DNA of 64,000 nucleotides from Rhynchopus euleeides (lineage: Eukaryota; Euglenozoa; Diplonemea; Diplonemida; Diplonemidae): contig OY723285.1 in assembly GCA_963210315.1 (NCBI GenBank), positions 1,612,001-1,676,000 on the forward strand, read 5' to 3'. Below are positions 1 to 9,700 of the stretch, piece by piece (the stretch's first letter is position 1; every line of letters starts with the position of its first letter). A program made the position numbers and the translations under genes. The notes beneath the pieces were generated by a model, which worked only from the letters and a program-made list of their open reading frames with translations, did no database searches and had not been told where the DNA came from.

Positions 1-125
1 AAGCCCCACCCCCAAGCCCCACAATAGACACCCCCTTCCCCCTGTGTGTGCTGTATCCCTGAGGGGAGGGGAGGGGAGGGTGTGCGTGTGGGACACGGTG
101 AAGTCCCCCCACAGGGTTCGTCACC

Positions 126-2066
126 ATGACGCAGGCGCATGATAGGGTCGTGAGGGCTCAGACCGGAACCCGCGGGACAGTGCAGTATGTCGGGGTGGTC
201 CAGCACAGCCCAGATGAGGGCGAATACGTCGGAGTTACCTGGGACGACCCAACCGAAGGGGGTGGGAAGTATGACGGGGAGATTTATGGGGTTCGGTACT
301 TCGACGCGCCTCCGAAGAGCAGCTCCTTTCTGAAGACGACACGCCTGCAGACCGCAGAGCCCCTTCGGGATGTCCTCCTTCAGCGCTATCGGGTTGCGGA
401 GCAGCACACCCGGCACATCATCGAGTCGAGACGGGAGGCAAATGAGATCAAAACCACAGAAAAGGGCGATGAAAAATCGGGGGATGATGCCGAGAGAAAA
501 ATCCCACTCCGGGCAGCCGCAAAGGCACCGCCAGGCGAGGTGCAGCCCCCTTCGACAAAGGGGATTGTCAACGTGCATGCCCAGAAAACCGTTCTCCAAG
601 CTGCGGATGGGTCATTCCCCTTCCTGAAAAACGTCTCCGCCGCAGGGATGAAGGTTGCGGGATGCGACGGCATCGGAGTGTCCTTCCCTAACATTGTCGA
701 CCTCAACCTCTCATACACCCTCATCAGCAGGTGGAGCGATGTGGGTGAGGTTCTGGCGGCACTCCCGTGCCTCCAAACGCTCTCCCTGAGTGGGAATAGG
801 TTCGAACCGCTTGACGGGGAGAAGGCCAAAGCCCTGGAATCACGTATCGCCTCAGGCAGCGGTGCTTCGAGGCTCCTCAGCCTCAGCCTGGCCAACACGC
901 GGATTGGGTTTTCGGATGTGTCCAAAATCACCTCATTCCTCCCCTCCCTGACTGACCTCAACTGCAGCGGCAACACCTACGCCTCGTCAGACGTGTCCCT
1001 CCACACCGCCTTCCCAGCTCTCCTCTGCCTACGGCTGGAGTCGAATGGGATTGCCTGTTGGAAAACCCTAACAGATGGCCTCCGCCAGGCCCCATCTCTC
1101 GAAGCGCTGTACCTTTCGGAAAACCCCCTTGCGGAGATCACGCCAGGATGCCGCCAAAGCGTGCCGAGTTTGAAGCGGCTATACCTCAGGAAAAGCTCGA
1201 TAGCTGAATGGGGATGTGTCGACCAGCTTGCAGGGTATGATATAGTCGACCTGAGCATGGTGGAGGTCCCCCTGACAGACCCGCTGACTTCCCACGAGAG
1301 GAGGTGTTTGCTGATCGCGAGGGTTCCCTCTCTGAAGGTGCTCAACAGGGGGTCTGTCAGCAACAGCGAGAGGGAAAACAGCGAGAGGTTCGCAGTGCGC
1401 CACTTCCACGGGAAGCCCAACCCACCGGAGGTGGTCCTCAGGCTCAGGGAGAAGCATGGGGATCTGCTGCCACTCTCTGATGTCGATCTGTCCCCCCAGC
1501 TGACCGCGTCTGTGACAGTTGTCTACCTCGGACATACAAACCCCACCACAAATCTCCCCCAGGAGACCCCCGTTGTGCTGAACGTTCGGGACACAGTGTC
1601 TCAGGTTGCCAAGACGCTCTGCAAGCCTATGGCGTTGGATGTTAAGTCTGTCAGCCTGACGCACGTCGACCCGGATGTTGCAGGGACCCCGCATGAAAGG
1701 CAGGCGTTGGAGTTGGGAAGGCGGATGCTGTATACCTACCGCATCAAGGATGGCGATATTGTGGAGGTGGCCACCTGCACAGAGGGTGGCGGGCGGCAGC
1801 AGCACACCACGCCCAATGGGGTTGACCTGGACAGCCTCGACGCGGATTCAGTCCCGAGCGACGCGACCCGGTCAAAAAGCGAGCAGGCGACACCTCCAGA
1901 AGCTGATTCCCTCGGGGGGTCCCGTGGTGAGGTTAGCCTGCCGCAGCCGGCGGAGGGATCGACGACTGGGGAGGCGAGTGGCGCAGAGGGGAAGCAGCAG
2001 CAGCAGCAGCAGCAGCAGCGGCATGTGGATCCGTCGTCTGCCTCTGGTGGGGCCAGCCCCTCTTGA
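126..2066 (+). CDS. TBCE: Tubulin-folding cofactor E (TBCE)
   Basis: A 646-residue protein with the complete TBCE architecture. Residues 5-76 form a CAP-Gly domain with the GKYDG variant of the tubulin-tail-binding GKNDG motif. Leucine-rich repeats follow at about 185-400, and a ubiquitin-like domain lies at about 460-550. Known role of the family: with cofactors C and D, TBCE assembles or releases the alpha/beta-tubulin heterodimer in the cytosol; CAP-Gly binds the alpha-tubulin C-terminus. It is longer than the human protein (about 527 residues) because of a low-complexity tail of about 95 residues that includes eight consecutive Gln (624-631). No intron is visible. The ATG at 126 is chosen because CAP-Gly begins immediately after it and a pyrimidine-rich tract ending in ACAG lies about 10 nt upstream, a possible splice or trans-splice acceptor. 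The identification is firm; the tail function is unknown. Confidence 0.93.
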   Translation: MTQAHDRVVRAQTGTRGTVQYVGVVQHSPDEGEYVGVTWDDPTEGGGKYDGEIYGVRYFDAPPKSSSFLKTTRLQTAEPLRDVLLQRYRVAEQHTRHIIESRREANEIKTTEKGDEKSGDDAERKIPLRAAAKAPPGEVQPPSTKGIVNVHAQKTVLQAADGSFPFLKNVSAAGMKVAGCDGIGVSFPNIVDLNLSYTLISRWSDVGEVLAALPCLQTLSLSGNRFEPLDGEKAKALESRIASGSGASRLLSLSLANTRIGFSDVSKITSFLPSLTDLNCSGNTYASSDVSLHTAFPALLCLRLESNGIACWKTLTDGLRQAPSLEALYLSENPLAEITPGCRQSVPSLKRLYLRKSSIAEWGCVDQLAGYDIVDLSMVEVPLTDPLTSHERRCLLIARVPSLKVLNRGSVSNSERENSERFAVRHFHGKPNPPEVVLRLREKHGDLLPLSDVDLSPQLTASVTVVYLGHTNPTTNLPQETPVVLNVRDTVSQVAKTLCKPMALDVKSVSLTHVDPDVAGTPHERQALELGRRMLYTYRIKDGDIVEVATCTEGGGRQQHTTPNGVDLDSLDADSVPSDATRSKSEQATPPEADSLGGSRGEVSLPQPAEGSTTGEASGAEGKQQQQQQQQRHVDPSSASGGASPS

Positions 2067-3619
2067 CACGGATGATGATGGAGGTGGTGAGGGGGGAAGG
2101 AGGGGGGGGGGGTGCGGGGGAGGGGCACATGTAATTTATGTGTGGTGACACCGAGACACCCGCAGACACAAAGGGGTGGGGGGGTGCACGCAATACACCT
2201 TTCTGTTCCATGCTATATTCGTTCCTCCCCCCCCTCTCACTCCCACTCCCCCGCCCCCTCCAAGATCTTTCCCTGAGAGCAAGTGGCTTTAGCCACCACC
2301 ACGCGCGGCCGCATAAGCAAAAGAAAACGCAAAAAAAATATGACACAACCTTTTCAGGGCCTTTACCGCCTGAAGCTAGCCAACACCCGGAGACCCCAAG
2401 ATCAGCAAAAGGAGGTGGAGCTCGGGCTTCCTGGCTTTGCTGCACTAACCAACGGTTTGTAGTGAGGATCCCACCATTCTGGGTCCAAATAGTGATTGTT
2501 AGGAGGGGAAGGGAGGGAGGCGTGTGTGGTGATGTGTGGGATTCGAGAAACCCCTACAGAACACCCCCCACCCATCCCTCCCTGCTGCACATTGTCTGAC
2601 TGCCTTGTTATTGTTGCCCCCTCCCCCCCCCCCCCCCCCTCCGCCCTCCCATTGTGCATTGATCTGCCTTGTACAACATACCTGGTGCAGTGATTACAAA
2701 AAGGACTAACATTGCAAGAAGGTGCTGGGAGATTTACTTTTCCATTCACTCTCGACGATCAAACCCCCCCCTCCGCCCTATCCCAGAAAAGGTTTGTTTT
2801 TATTTGTTATAGTTAACACGAAAGGGTATGCGTTGGGAGGGCATGTATATGGATGCAAGGGTGTACACATAGGACGGGTCTGTTTTGGGGATCGCGAGCA
2901 TGCAGGTTCCGCAGTTTGGGGGAGGGGGGGGGGGTGGAATGAGGCGGGGGAGAAGTGCGTGCCTGTGTGTGTGTTGTCGTCCCTGCGGAGAGCGGCTGTG
3001 CTGCTTTTTCTGCCCCCTCCAAGAAAAAAACCGGGCAACGCCTGGCCCGTTCTGTTCCGATTCCGACATGCCGGCATGTTTTTTTGACAGGCATTATCCA
3101 CTCGTTACACCACCCAACGTGAAGAGCCATGCCCTTCCACCTCCGCTGCACACACCCTCCTATCCCTGGCATTGCCTTTTGAGAATGTGTGAGAAGAGGG
3201 GTGGAGGGGGTAGGCGGAGATAGCTGTGCCTTTTACTCTTCAGGGTGTCTTCGCCGTAAAATGGCGAGACTCAGAGAGTTGTCTATTTTTGGTTCATTGT
3301 CTCCTGTCTGCCGCGAGAGAACGTGAATGCCGAATATACTGTTTCCCGGAAAACGCTCCGGGCGAGAGCTATTCCCCCCCCCTTCTCCCCCCAGAGAGAG
3401 CAGAATCACCCACACCCCATTTCCTGGGGCGTTACCAAACCCACCGTGGCGCTATTTAGCAACTGCTGCCTACCCCTTCCGGTTTGACTGGGCTCCCCCA
3501 CGCTTTGGCGCGACGATCGTTCTGGCTAACCTCTATGTCGTAAAACCAAGCGTGGGCGTGGCGGTGGAGGGGCAGCTGTGGAGGGCACGAGAGCTCGCCC
3601 CCCCGGAGGGGCGTGCCGT
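2067..3619. other. Gene-free C/G-rich spacer
   Basis: No reading frame here looks coding. The stretch has long C runs (for example 2622-2639) and a segment at about 2740-2767, ending in CTCTCGACGATCAAACC, which recurs at 15137-15166 in another spacer. That makes it a dispersed repeat end rather than part of TBCE. Confidence 0.6.
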
Positions 3620-3658
3620 GTGTCGCCTCCACACCACTGAGTGGTGTGGAGGCGACAC
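3620..3658. repeat. Perfect 39-bp palindrome
   Basis: Two 19-nt arms (3620-3638 and 3640-3658, beginning GTGTCGCCTCC) are exact reverse complements around a single G at 3639. No reading frame or repeat family explains it. It could fold as a hairpin in DNA or RNA. Confidence 0.9.
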
Positions 3659-3863
3659 TGGCACTCAAACAGTATATTATTCGTGGATGCGCGATGGCTG
3701 CGGGATGGCCTTTTCTTTAGGTTTTTAAAAGCTATGTTCAGAGAGTCCTTTCTGTTTGTTGAGAACTCCCCCCCCCCCCCCCATTGCAAACCCTCTGGAG
3801 AGAACCCTTGTGCTGTGGTGGTGGGGAGGGGGCGAGGGGGGATGGGAGTCTCTCGATTTCAGC

Positions 3864-3955
3864 GGGGGGACTTCTCTCAGGAGTGCAGAAACGTGAGCCG
3901 CCTCACAAAAAGGGGGTCAAAAACTGACACAGTTTGTCACAGAGCGAACACCCCC
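3864..3955. mobile_element. MITE-like short element, family A, about 92 bp
   Basis: The core CAGGAGTGCAGAAA..GTGAGCCGCCTCAC..AACTGACACAG..CACAGAGCG matches copies at 22098-22186, 23026-23136 and 5709-5819 (the last in the opposite orientation). The ends are degenerate inverted repeats of the GGGCCTTCGCTC / GAGCGAAGGCCC type. It encodes no protein, so it is non-autonomous. Confidence 0.6.
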
Positions 3956-4212
3956 GGTGCATTGCATTGGTGTGGCCTGCCACATGGGGTGGCCCCCACC
4001 GATGTGTTGTGATGTGCATCAAATTCCTGCCTGAGAGTTCTGGGGGACTGACCCTAGTTCGAAAAAAAAACCCGGTTGTCTGCAACGCGCCTGCTGCTCA
4101 TCAGAGCACAGAACCGCCCCCCTCCCCCCCCCCCCCCCCCCCCCCCCCATCCACTCTCCGCTGACCCACACAGTACAACAACACAACACAGGCCGGAAAA
4201 AACACTGGATTT

Positions 4213-4290
4213 CAGACACAACCTGCATAACGAGTGAAGGGTGATCATTCTTGTGCTCCCTTCAAATTCGATTTCACTACCCCCCCCCCC
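4213..4290. repeat. Hairpin plus poly-C dispersed repeat
   Basis: The sequence CCTGCATAACGAGTGAAGGG, an imperfect stem around GATCATTC, TTTCACTAC and then a C run. Relatives sit at 17832-17905 and 20193-20262 with the same order of parts. The core GAAGGGAGATCA / TGATCCCTTC can pair. The next element (4291-5627) is inserted at the C run. Confidence 0.6.
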
Positions 4291-4599
4291 TAGGGGGGGT
4301 CATAAGCCCGTACAAAACCACATTTTTCAACATACCATCAGAACCGCCCTAATACCTGATCTGACCCGAAAATCCGACCCATACCCCCCCGGAAACCGTC
4401 TGGAGCCCACTTGTGACACCTGATGCGCACTTTTGTGATGATTTTTTGGGGTCCTAAAAAATGTACCTCAGTTTCGTACCTTGCCTTTGTACCTGAACCA
4501 CTCCCGACCGCAGTATTTCGTTCTTTGCAAGGAAAGGGTATCACTACGCTCACCCAGCACGCCGAGCAACACATGCCGTGTGCCTAGGGTCTCGCAGAG

Positions 4600-5357
4600 G
4601 TGTCAGATGCTGCTGCAGAGGGGTACCTTGCTCGAAAGACGCTCGCCAAACGGGAGATGTGCGGGGTCCCGGCAGAGAGCGTTGTGGCAGACCTGCGTCA
4701 GAAGAAAACGGCACACGACATCCGTGAGGCGACATTATTTCGGGCGCTCCGTCGGGCTGGGTACATAGGAGAGCGAGTGGGACGTGGTGACGACAGATAT
4801 ATGCAGTGGTGCATCAACTGCACGCACGTGCGAAAAGCGGCGTTCCTTGCTGGCCAAGAAAGATGTCACCTGCACTCCTACTCCTCCCACTCCTCCTGCT
4901 CCTACCCCTACACCAACTGATGTGGGCAGTGAGTGATGGCAGCTCCAGAGCAGCAGATGATCTAGGAAGCGATGAGCGGGTCAGCCGGGCAGACTACCCC
5001 AGTCCGTACCGGAAGTACGAAGCGTTGCGGGCCCGCCACCACCGCCTCCAGGAGAGGACCCGAGGATTAAGAGTAGGGTTGTACAACGCCAGGGGAGAGT
5101 ATTCCCCTGGCGTTGAGACATCCCTGACGATCTTGCGGTCGCACTGTGGGGGTTGAGTCGGCAGGCAGATGCCTATCCAATGACTTTGTTGAGTCCTCAC
5201 ATGGTACACTCTCATACGTGCTGTTGAGACTGCGTGGTGTACTACACCCAGAAGGTGGCTGAACTCATTCAGCTGGCGCAACAACACAACATTCCCACCA
5301 ATCAGGTACAAGAAAGACCTTGCCGAGGCACTGGGGAGGCAACATCGTGCCACCTGA
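4600..5357 (+). pseudogene. Decayed ORF inside the TIR element, ending in a SAP-like segment
   Basis: An open stretch at 4600-4920 (no ATG) gives a basic helical sequence around LFRALRRAGYIGERVGRGDD. Frame then changes. At 5234-5305 the frame gives KVAELIQLAQQHNIPTNQ, and one base later in the +1 frame YKKDLAEALGRQHRAT and a stop. Joined across the shift this resembles a SAP DNA-binding motif (helix, extended turn, KKDLxEAL). It may be the remnant of the element's own DNA-binding protein. Function is not established. Confidence 0.45.
5085..5114. repeat. Hairpin inside the TIR element
   Basis: Perfect 12-bp arms AACGCCAGGGGA and TCCCCTGGCGTT separated by GAGTAT. Confidence 0.85.
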
Positions 5358-5708
5358 GCCGGAACCACCGCAGAAAAGGCAAAGAACGAAATATTGCGGT
5401 CGGGAGTGGTTCAGGTACAAAGGCAAGGTACGAAACTGAGGTACATTTTTTAGGACCCCAAAAAATCATCACAAAAGTGCGCATCAGGTGTCACAAGTGG
5501 GCTCCAGACGGTTTCCGGGGGGGTATGGGTCGGATTTTCGGGTCACATCAGGTATTAGGGCGGTTCTGATGGTATGTTGAAATTTTTGGTATTTGTACGT
5601 TTTTAGGGGGGCTTATGACCCCCCCTACCCCCCCCCCCCCCCCATCCACTCTCCGCTGAGGGGGGCTCTGTGCCTTGCTGTTCTCTACACTCCTACACCC
5701 AATCCTAA

Positions 5709-5819
5709 GGGCCTTCGCTCTGTGCCTACACTGTGTGTCAAACTGTGTCACTTTCCAGCCAGTGTTGTGAGGTGGGTTCACTTTTTATCACGTTCTCTGC
5801 ACATTCTGAGCGAAGGCCC
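5709..5819. mobile_element. MITE-like short element, family A, about 111 bp
   Basis: It begins GGGCCTTCGCTC and ends GAGCGAAGGCCC, a perfect 12-bp terminal inverted repeat. The interior matches the reverse complement of the copy at 22098-22186 and the forward strand of 23026-23136. This is the best-preserved member of the family here and defines its ends. Confidence 0.8.
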
Positions 5820-6754
5820 CTCAGAAGGAAAGGTTTGGCATCACCCCGAAGCTGAGGCGATCATGTTGTACGCTGGCAAATCCCCTCTTGTCGATGCAAA
5901 GAAGAGAATGCAGGCCTGGCAGTCGATGGTTCTGAATGAAGAAGTCTGCCAAAACTGAAAAATATTTGAGAAACCCCATGACTAACGTGGAGGCGTGTGT
6001 GGGTGGTGCATTAATTTAAACAGTGCTGCCCACCATGCACACCACACACGGGGTGTTATGATAACGTTTATCGAGAATGTTGAAACCGTCTTGCGTATGA
6101 CGCACAGCGGACGGGGGTGGGCGAGAGAGAGAGACGACATGCATGGATGAGACACCATGCTGGCCAAGATTCGGCAGGTGATCGATCGAGGAGGAAAGGG
6201 GAAGGGGAAAGGGAGGGGCTTTGGAGGTGGGAAGCGAGGCCATCTCCCGTGGCGTTGCTGCTGTGTTCTATCTGTGCCATCCGAGCGGCCCCCCCTCGCC
6301 TGTGAGCCCATCTCCCTGTCCTCGTCACCCCCTTCCCCTCCTGTGGCCCGAACGCCGAGCCGTCGAGAAGCAAAGCAGATACGACTGGCTATGGCTGCGC
6401 ACTTCCTGCCGCCCCCCAGCCAGGGAAAATTCCTCGTTGCACCTGCAAGGGAGGGTCCGGTGTGTCGGTGTAGTGGTGGTGTGGAGGTGGCAGTCGCGTG
6501 ATGTAGGGTGTGTTCGCGGCAGGTCATCCCGCCCCCCCGTGATGCATCGATCGGTCTTGTCGGCATAACCACACCCCGCTCTGTTGGTGTTTCACTTGAG
6601 ATGCACACACAACATGCAGGCAGTGCACATGACACAGACACATACACACACACAACAACATACAGGCGGTGCACATGACACATAATCTGGGGACACTACA
6701 CACAAGCAGGACGCACGAAGCGTGTGCGCAGAGCGCAAGAAATCCGTGGGCGGG
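5820..6754. other. Spacer upstream of the NACHT gene
   Basis: No supported gene. It holds purine-rich GAGA/GGGAAAGG tracts, a CA-rich stretch at 6600-6665, and possible acceptor AGs at about 6708 and 6732 just before the start codon at 6755. Confidence 0.5.
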
Positions 6755-9700
6755 ATGGGGTCGAGTGCGAGTGTGGAGGAGCACAGGCGGGGATGGTGGG
6801 GCAGTACACACGCTGTGAAGGAGGCACTGGAGGGCGGGACGTGGCGGCAGCTGCTGGAGAAGCACAAGGCGGACGTGAACGCGGTGGACCCACACACCGG
6901 GCGGACGCTGCTGCACGAGGTGTTGCAGCCCGGGTGCAGGGGGGTTCCCGCTGCTGCCGAATCAGTCAAGTTTCTGGTGGGGTGCGGGGCAGCCAGCGTT
7001 CCGGACGGCGAGGGGCGCACACCGGTATGGTACGCGCTGCAGCACCGTGACGGCGGCACACGCAGTGCGCTGCTGGCGGCCCTCGCCGAGCAAGTGAGGA
7101 AGATGCAGACGGAGGTGGTCAGCAGGCTACGGCACTTCCTCACAGACGAGTGGCTGGCCTTGAGGGCACGTGTTCCTGCTGATGCTGATGCATCCCGCAC
7201 TGCATCGGACGGACTGCAGGAGCAGCAGTCGCAGGCTCAGCCACCGCCACAGGAGCTCCGCACAGTCAAACCCACCGACAAGGACAAGACGAGCGAGCGG
7301 CTGGAGAACCATGTGGACGGGCGGAAGATCTGCTTCACGCGCAAGGACGCGGGGTGCGAGACACCGCTGCTGGAGTGGCTGGTGCAGCTGCTGGCGGTGC
7401 AGCCGGATCTCGGGTACCGGGGAAATCACGTCGACAGCATGCTGCTGGGGCTGCGGTTTGTTGTGCAGCGGGTGCTGCAGCGTGTGGAGAATACGCCAGA
7501 CGAGATCGAGGACTGGATGGCGGTGGACAACTGGTTCGAGCATCTGTGCGCAGGCTACCTCTTCACCTGCGACTGCGTGGACTACGAAGTCGACAGCGAG
7601 ACGTGCGATCTTGTGTGCAAGGCAGACGGTTCACCCATCGTCAAGGAGTACCACAAGAACTTCAGCGACGCGGCTGTGCTGGGGAACCACGGGGCGGGCT
7701 ACGTGCGGCCGGCACTGTACTTCGGGATGAACCAGGCGATACGGACGATTGGGCTGTCGAAGGAAGCGCGTGAGTCTGCAGCAGGCAGCGTGTTCGAGCT
7801 TGAGCAGGCACCGGCGCAGCTGCATGTGATTGCGACGTTCCAGCCGCTGATTGCGAAGCTGACGCGGCTGATCCGTAGCCGGCGGCCGAGCCTGACCACG
7901 GTGTTCCGCGGGATTAACGTGAACGTGTCGGCGCAGTACAAGGTGGGGACGTCGGTGGTGTGGAACGCCTTCACGTCGACGACGGAGGAGCAGGGTGTGG
8001 CAAAGGACTTCATGTACGGGAAGGCGGGGACGTTCTTTGTGATTGTGGCGAAGCAGGGTGCGGCGGAGGTGGGGTTCGCAAGCGTGTTCCCGCAGGAGGC
8101 GGAGCTGCTGTACGACAGCAACATTGAGTTCCGGGTGCAGTGGAAGCTGTCCCCGACGCTGCTGCGCATGGTGGGTCAGCCCTTCGACGTGATTGTGATG
8201 CAGGAGGTGGCTGTGCATGACGACAAGAACGACAGCAACAACGACGCCGGCGACTACTCTGTGGCGGACCAGGTTGAGGCGGTGCGGAAGGTGCTGCAGC
8301 ACACGGCGTCACTCTTCGCAGAGTTCCTGGACGGCTACGTGGAGGGCAGGGTCGGGGACGATACACATGTGGCGGAGTCGGAGACGAGGATGCTGCTGCA
8401 CGAGGTGGACGAGTGGCTGGCGGCAGACGGGCACGGGGAGGAGGGGGCGGGGGAAGGGGCGAGGGGGACGGGGCGGCACCCGCTGTGCCTGGTCGGGGAC
8501 GGAGGGACCGGGAAGACATCTGCGGCGGTTGCGGTTCTGTGCCGCCTGCTGCAGGAGAAGAACGAGGATACAGGCGTGGTTGCGGGGCAGAGAAGCCCAA
8601 AGAAACCCGTGTTCCCTGTCTTTGTGGCGCTGCCGTCGATTGGTGCGTCCACCTTCACAGCACACGGCGGGATCGACGAGTTCATCGGGAAGTCGTTCGG
8701 GCTGGAGGAGGCTGCGATGGATCACCTCAGCAGTGTGTACGACGTTGTGGTGATCCTGGACTCGCTGGACGAGGTGGGGCTGACGCAGACGGATTTGAGC
8801 GGGGCGTACAAGGCCAGTGGCGGGCAAGGGGTGCTGCGGCTGCATCCGTGGTGTGCGAATCAGTGCAGTGTGATCGTGACGACGCGCGGCGAGTACCTGA
8901 AGAGCGTGGATCACACACCGTCGCAAATCTGTGGGGACGGGACGAGGTCGCTGTACATGCAGCCCTTCACACAGGCAGACGCGGTGACGTACATCAGCAA
9001 GGTGCGTGTGGCACAGGTGGCGAAGGCGGAGCAGCAGCGGGTGGACGCGTGCTTCACTGCGGACGATCAGCGGAAGCTGGCCGACACGGTGCGCAGCACA
9101 TGCGGTGCAGCTGATGATGATACAGCGGTGGTGCTCAGCGACCGAGTCCTGGTGGTGGCGATTGTGGAGCGGGCGTGGGTGCTGGCTGGTGCTGACAGCG
9201 GCAAGACATGTGCTTCTACAAACAATGGGGTGCGGAGAAGCGCAGACACCACGTCTGTGGAGGCTGCAGCCGAGGCGGTGATCTTGGCGCTGGAAGGCAG
9301 ACCGCATGCTGCTGCAGGGTCATCAGTGCCGCTGCGTGACGTGCTTGTGGCGCTGTCGCAGCAGGCGGGTTTCTTGGAGCTGAAGGCGGCGCAGCAGCGT
9401 GCAGCCGGACAGACCACAACACGGCTGGAGCAGCTGGCGGCGGAACCAGTCCCTCCACGCACAGTCGCAGACGCTGAGGTGGCGGTGCTGTCGCAGCTGC
9501 GCAACCCGTTCCTCCTTCACATGGCATGTTACGCTCAGCGTGAGCTGTCATCGTGCAACGCACAGGTACATCAATGCCCGAGTGATGTCACGGTGTACGA
9601 GGCGTACCTGCAGAAGCACGCGGAGGTGGAGTTGCGTCAGGGGCCGGCTGGATCAGCGCGCGTGGAGGAGGTGCTGCGGGTGGGTGAGCTGATTGCATGC

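Larger units (their letters stand above)
4291..5627. mobile_element. 1.3-kb transposon with about 240-bp terminal inverted repeats
   Basis: The left arm (4291 to about 4534, starting TAGGGGGGGTCATAAGCCC) is repeated in reverse complement at about 5378-5627. The arms share long near-identical stretches through the GTACCTCAGTTTCGTACC segment; the right arm has about 20 extra nt near its tip. Both tips abut long C runs, which suggests insertion into a poly-C target. The interior (about 840 bp) holds only remnants of reading frames and a 12-bp-arm hairpin at 5085-5114. No intact transposase is visible, so this is a non-autonomous or decayed element of unknown superfamily. Confidence 0.8.

Noticed and set aside
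4291-4300. TAGGGGGGG as a telomere-type repeat
   Set aside because: It occurs once at each tip of an inverted-repeat element and is not tandem.
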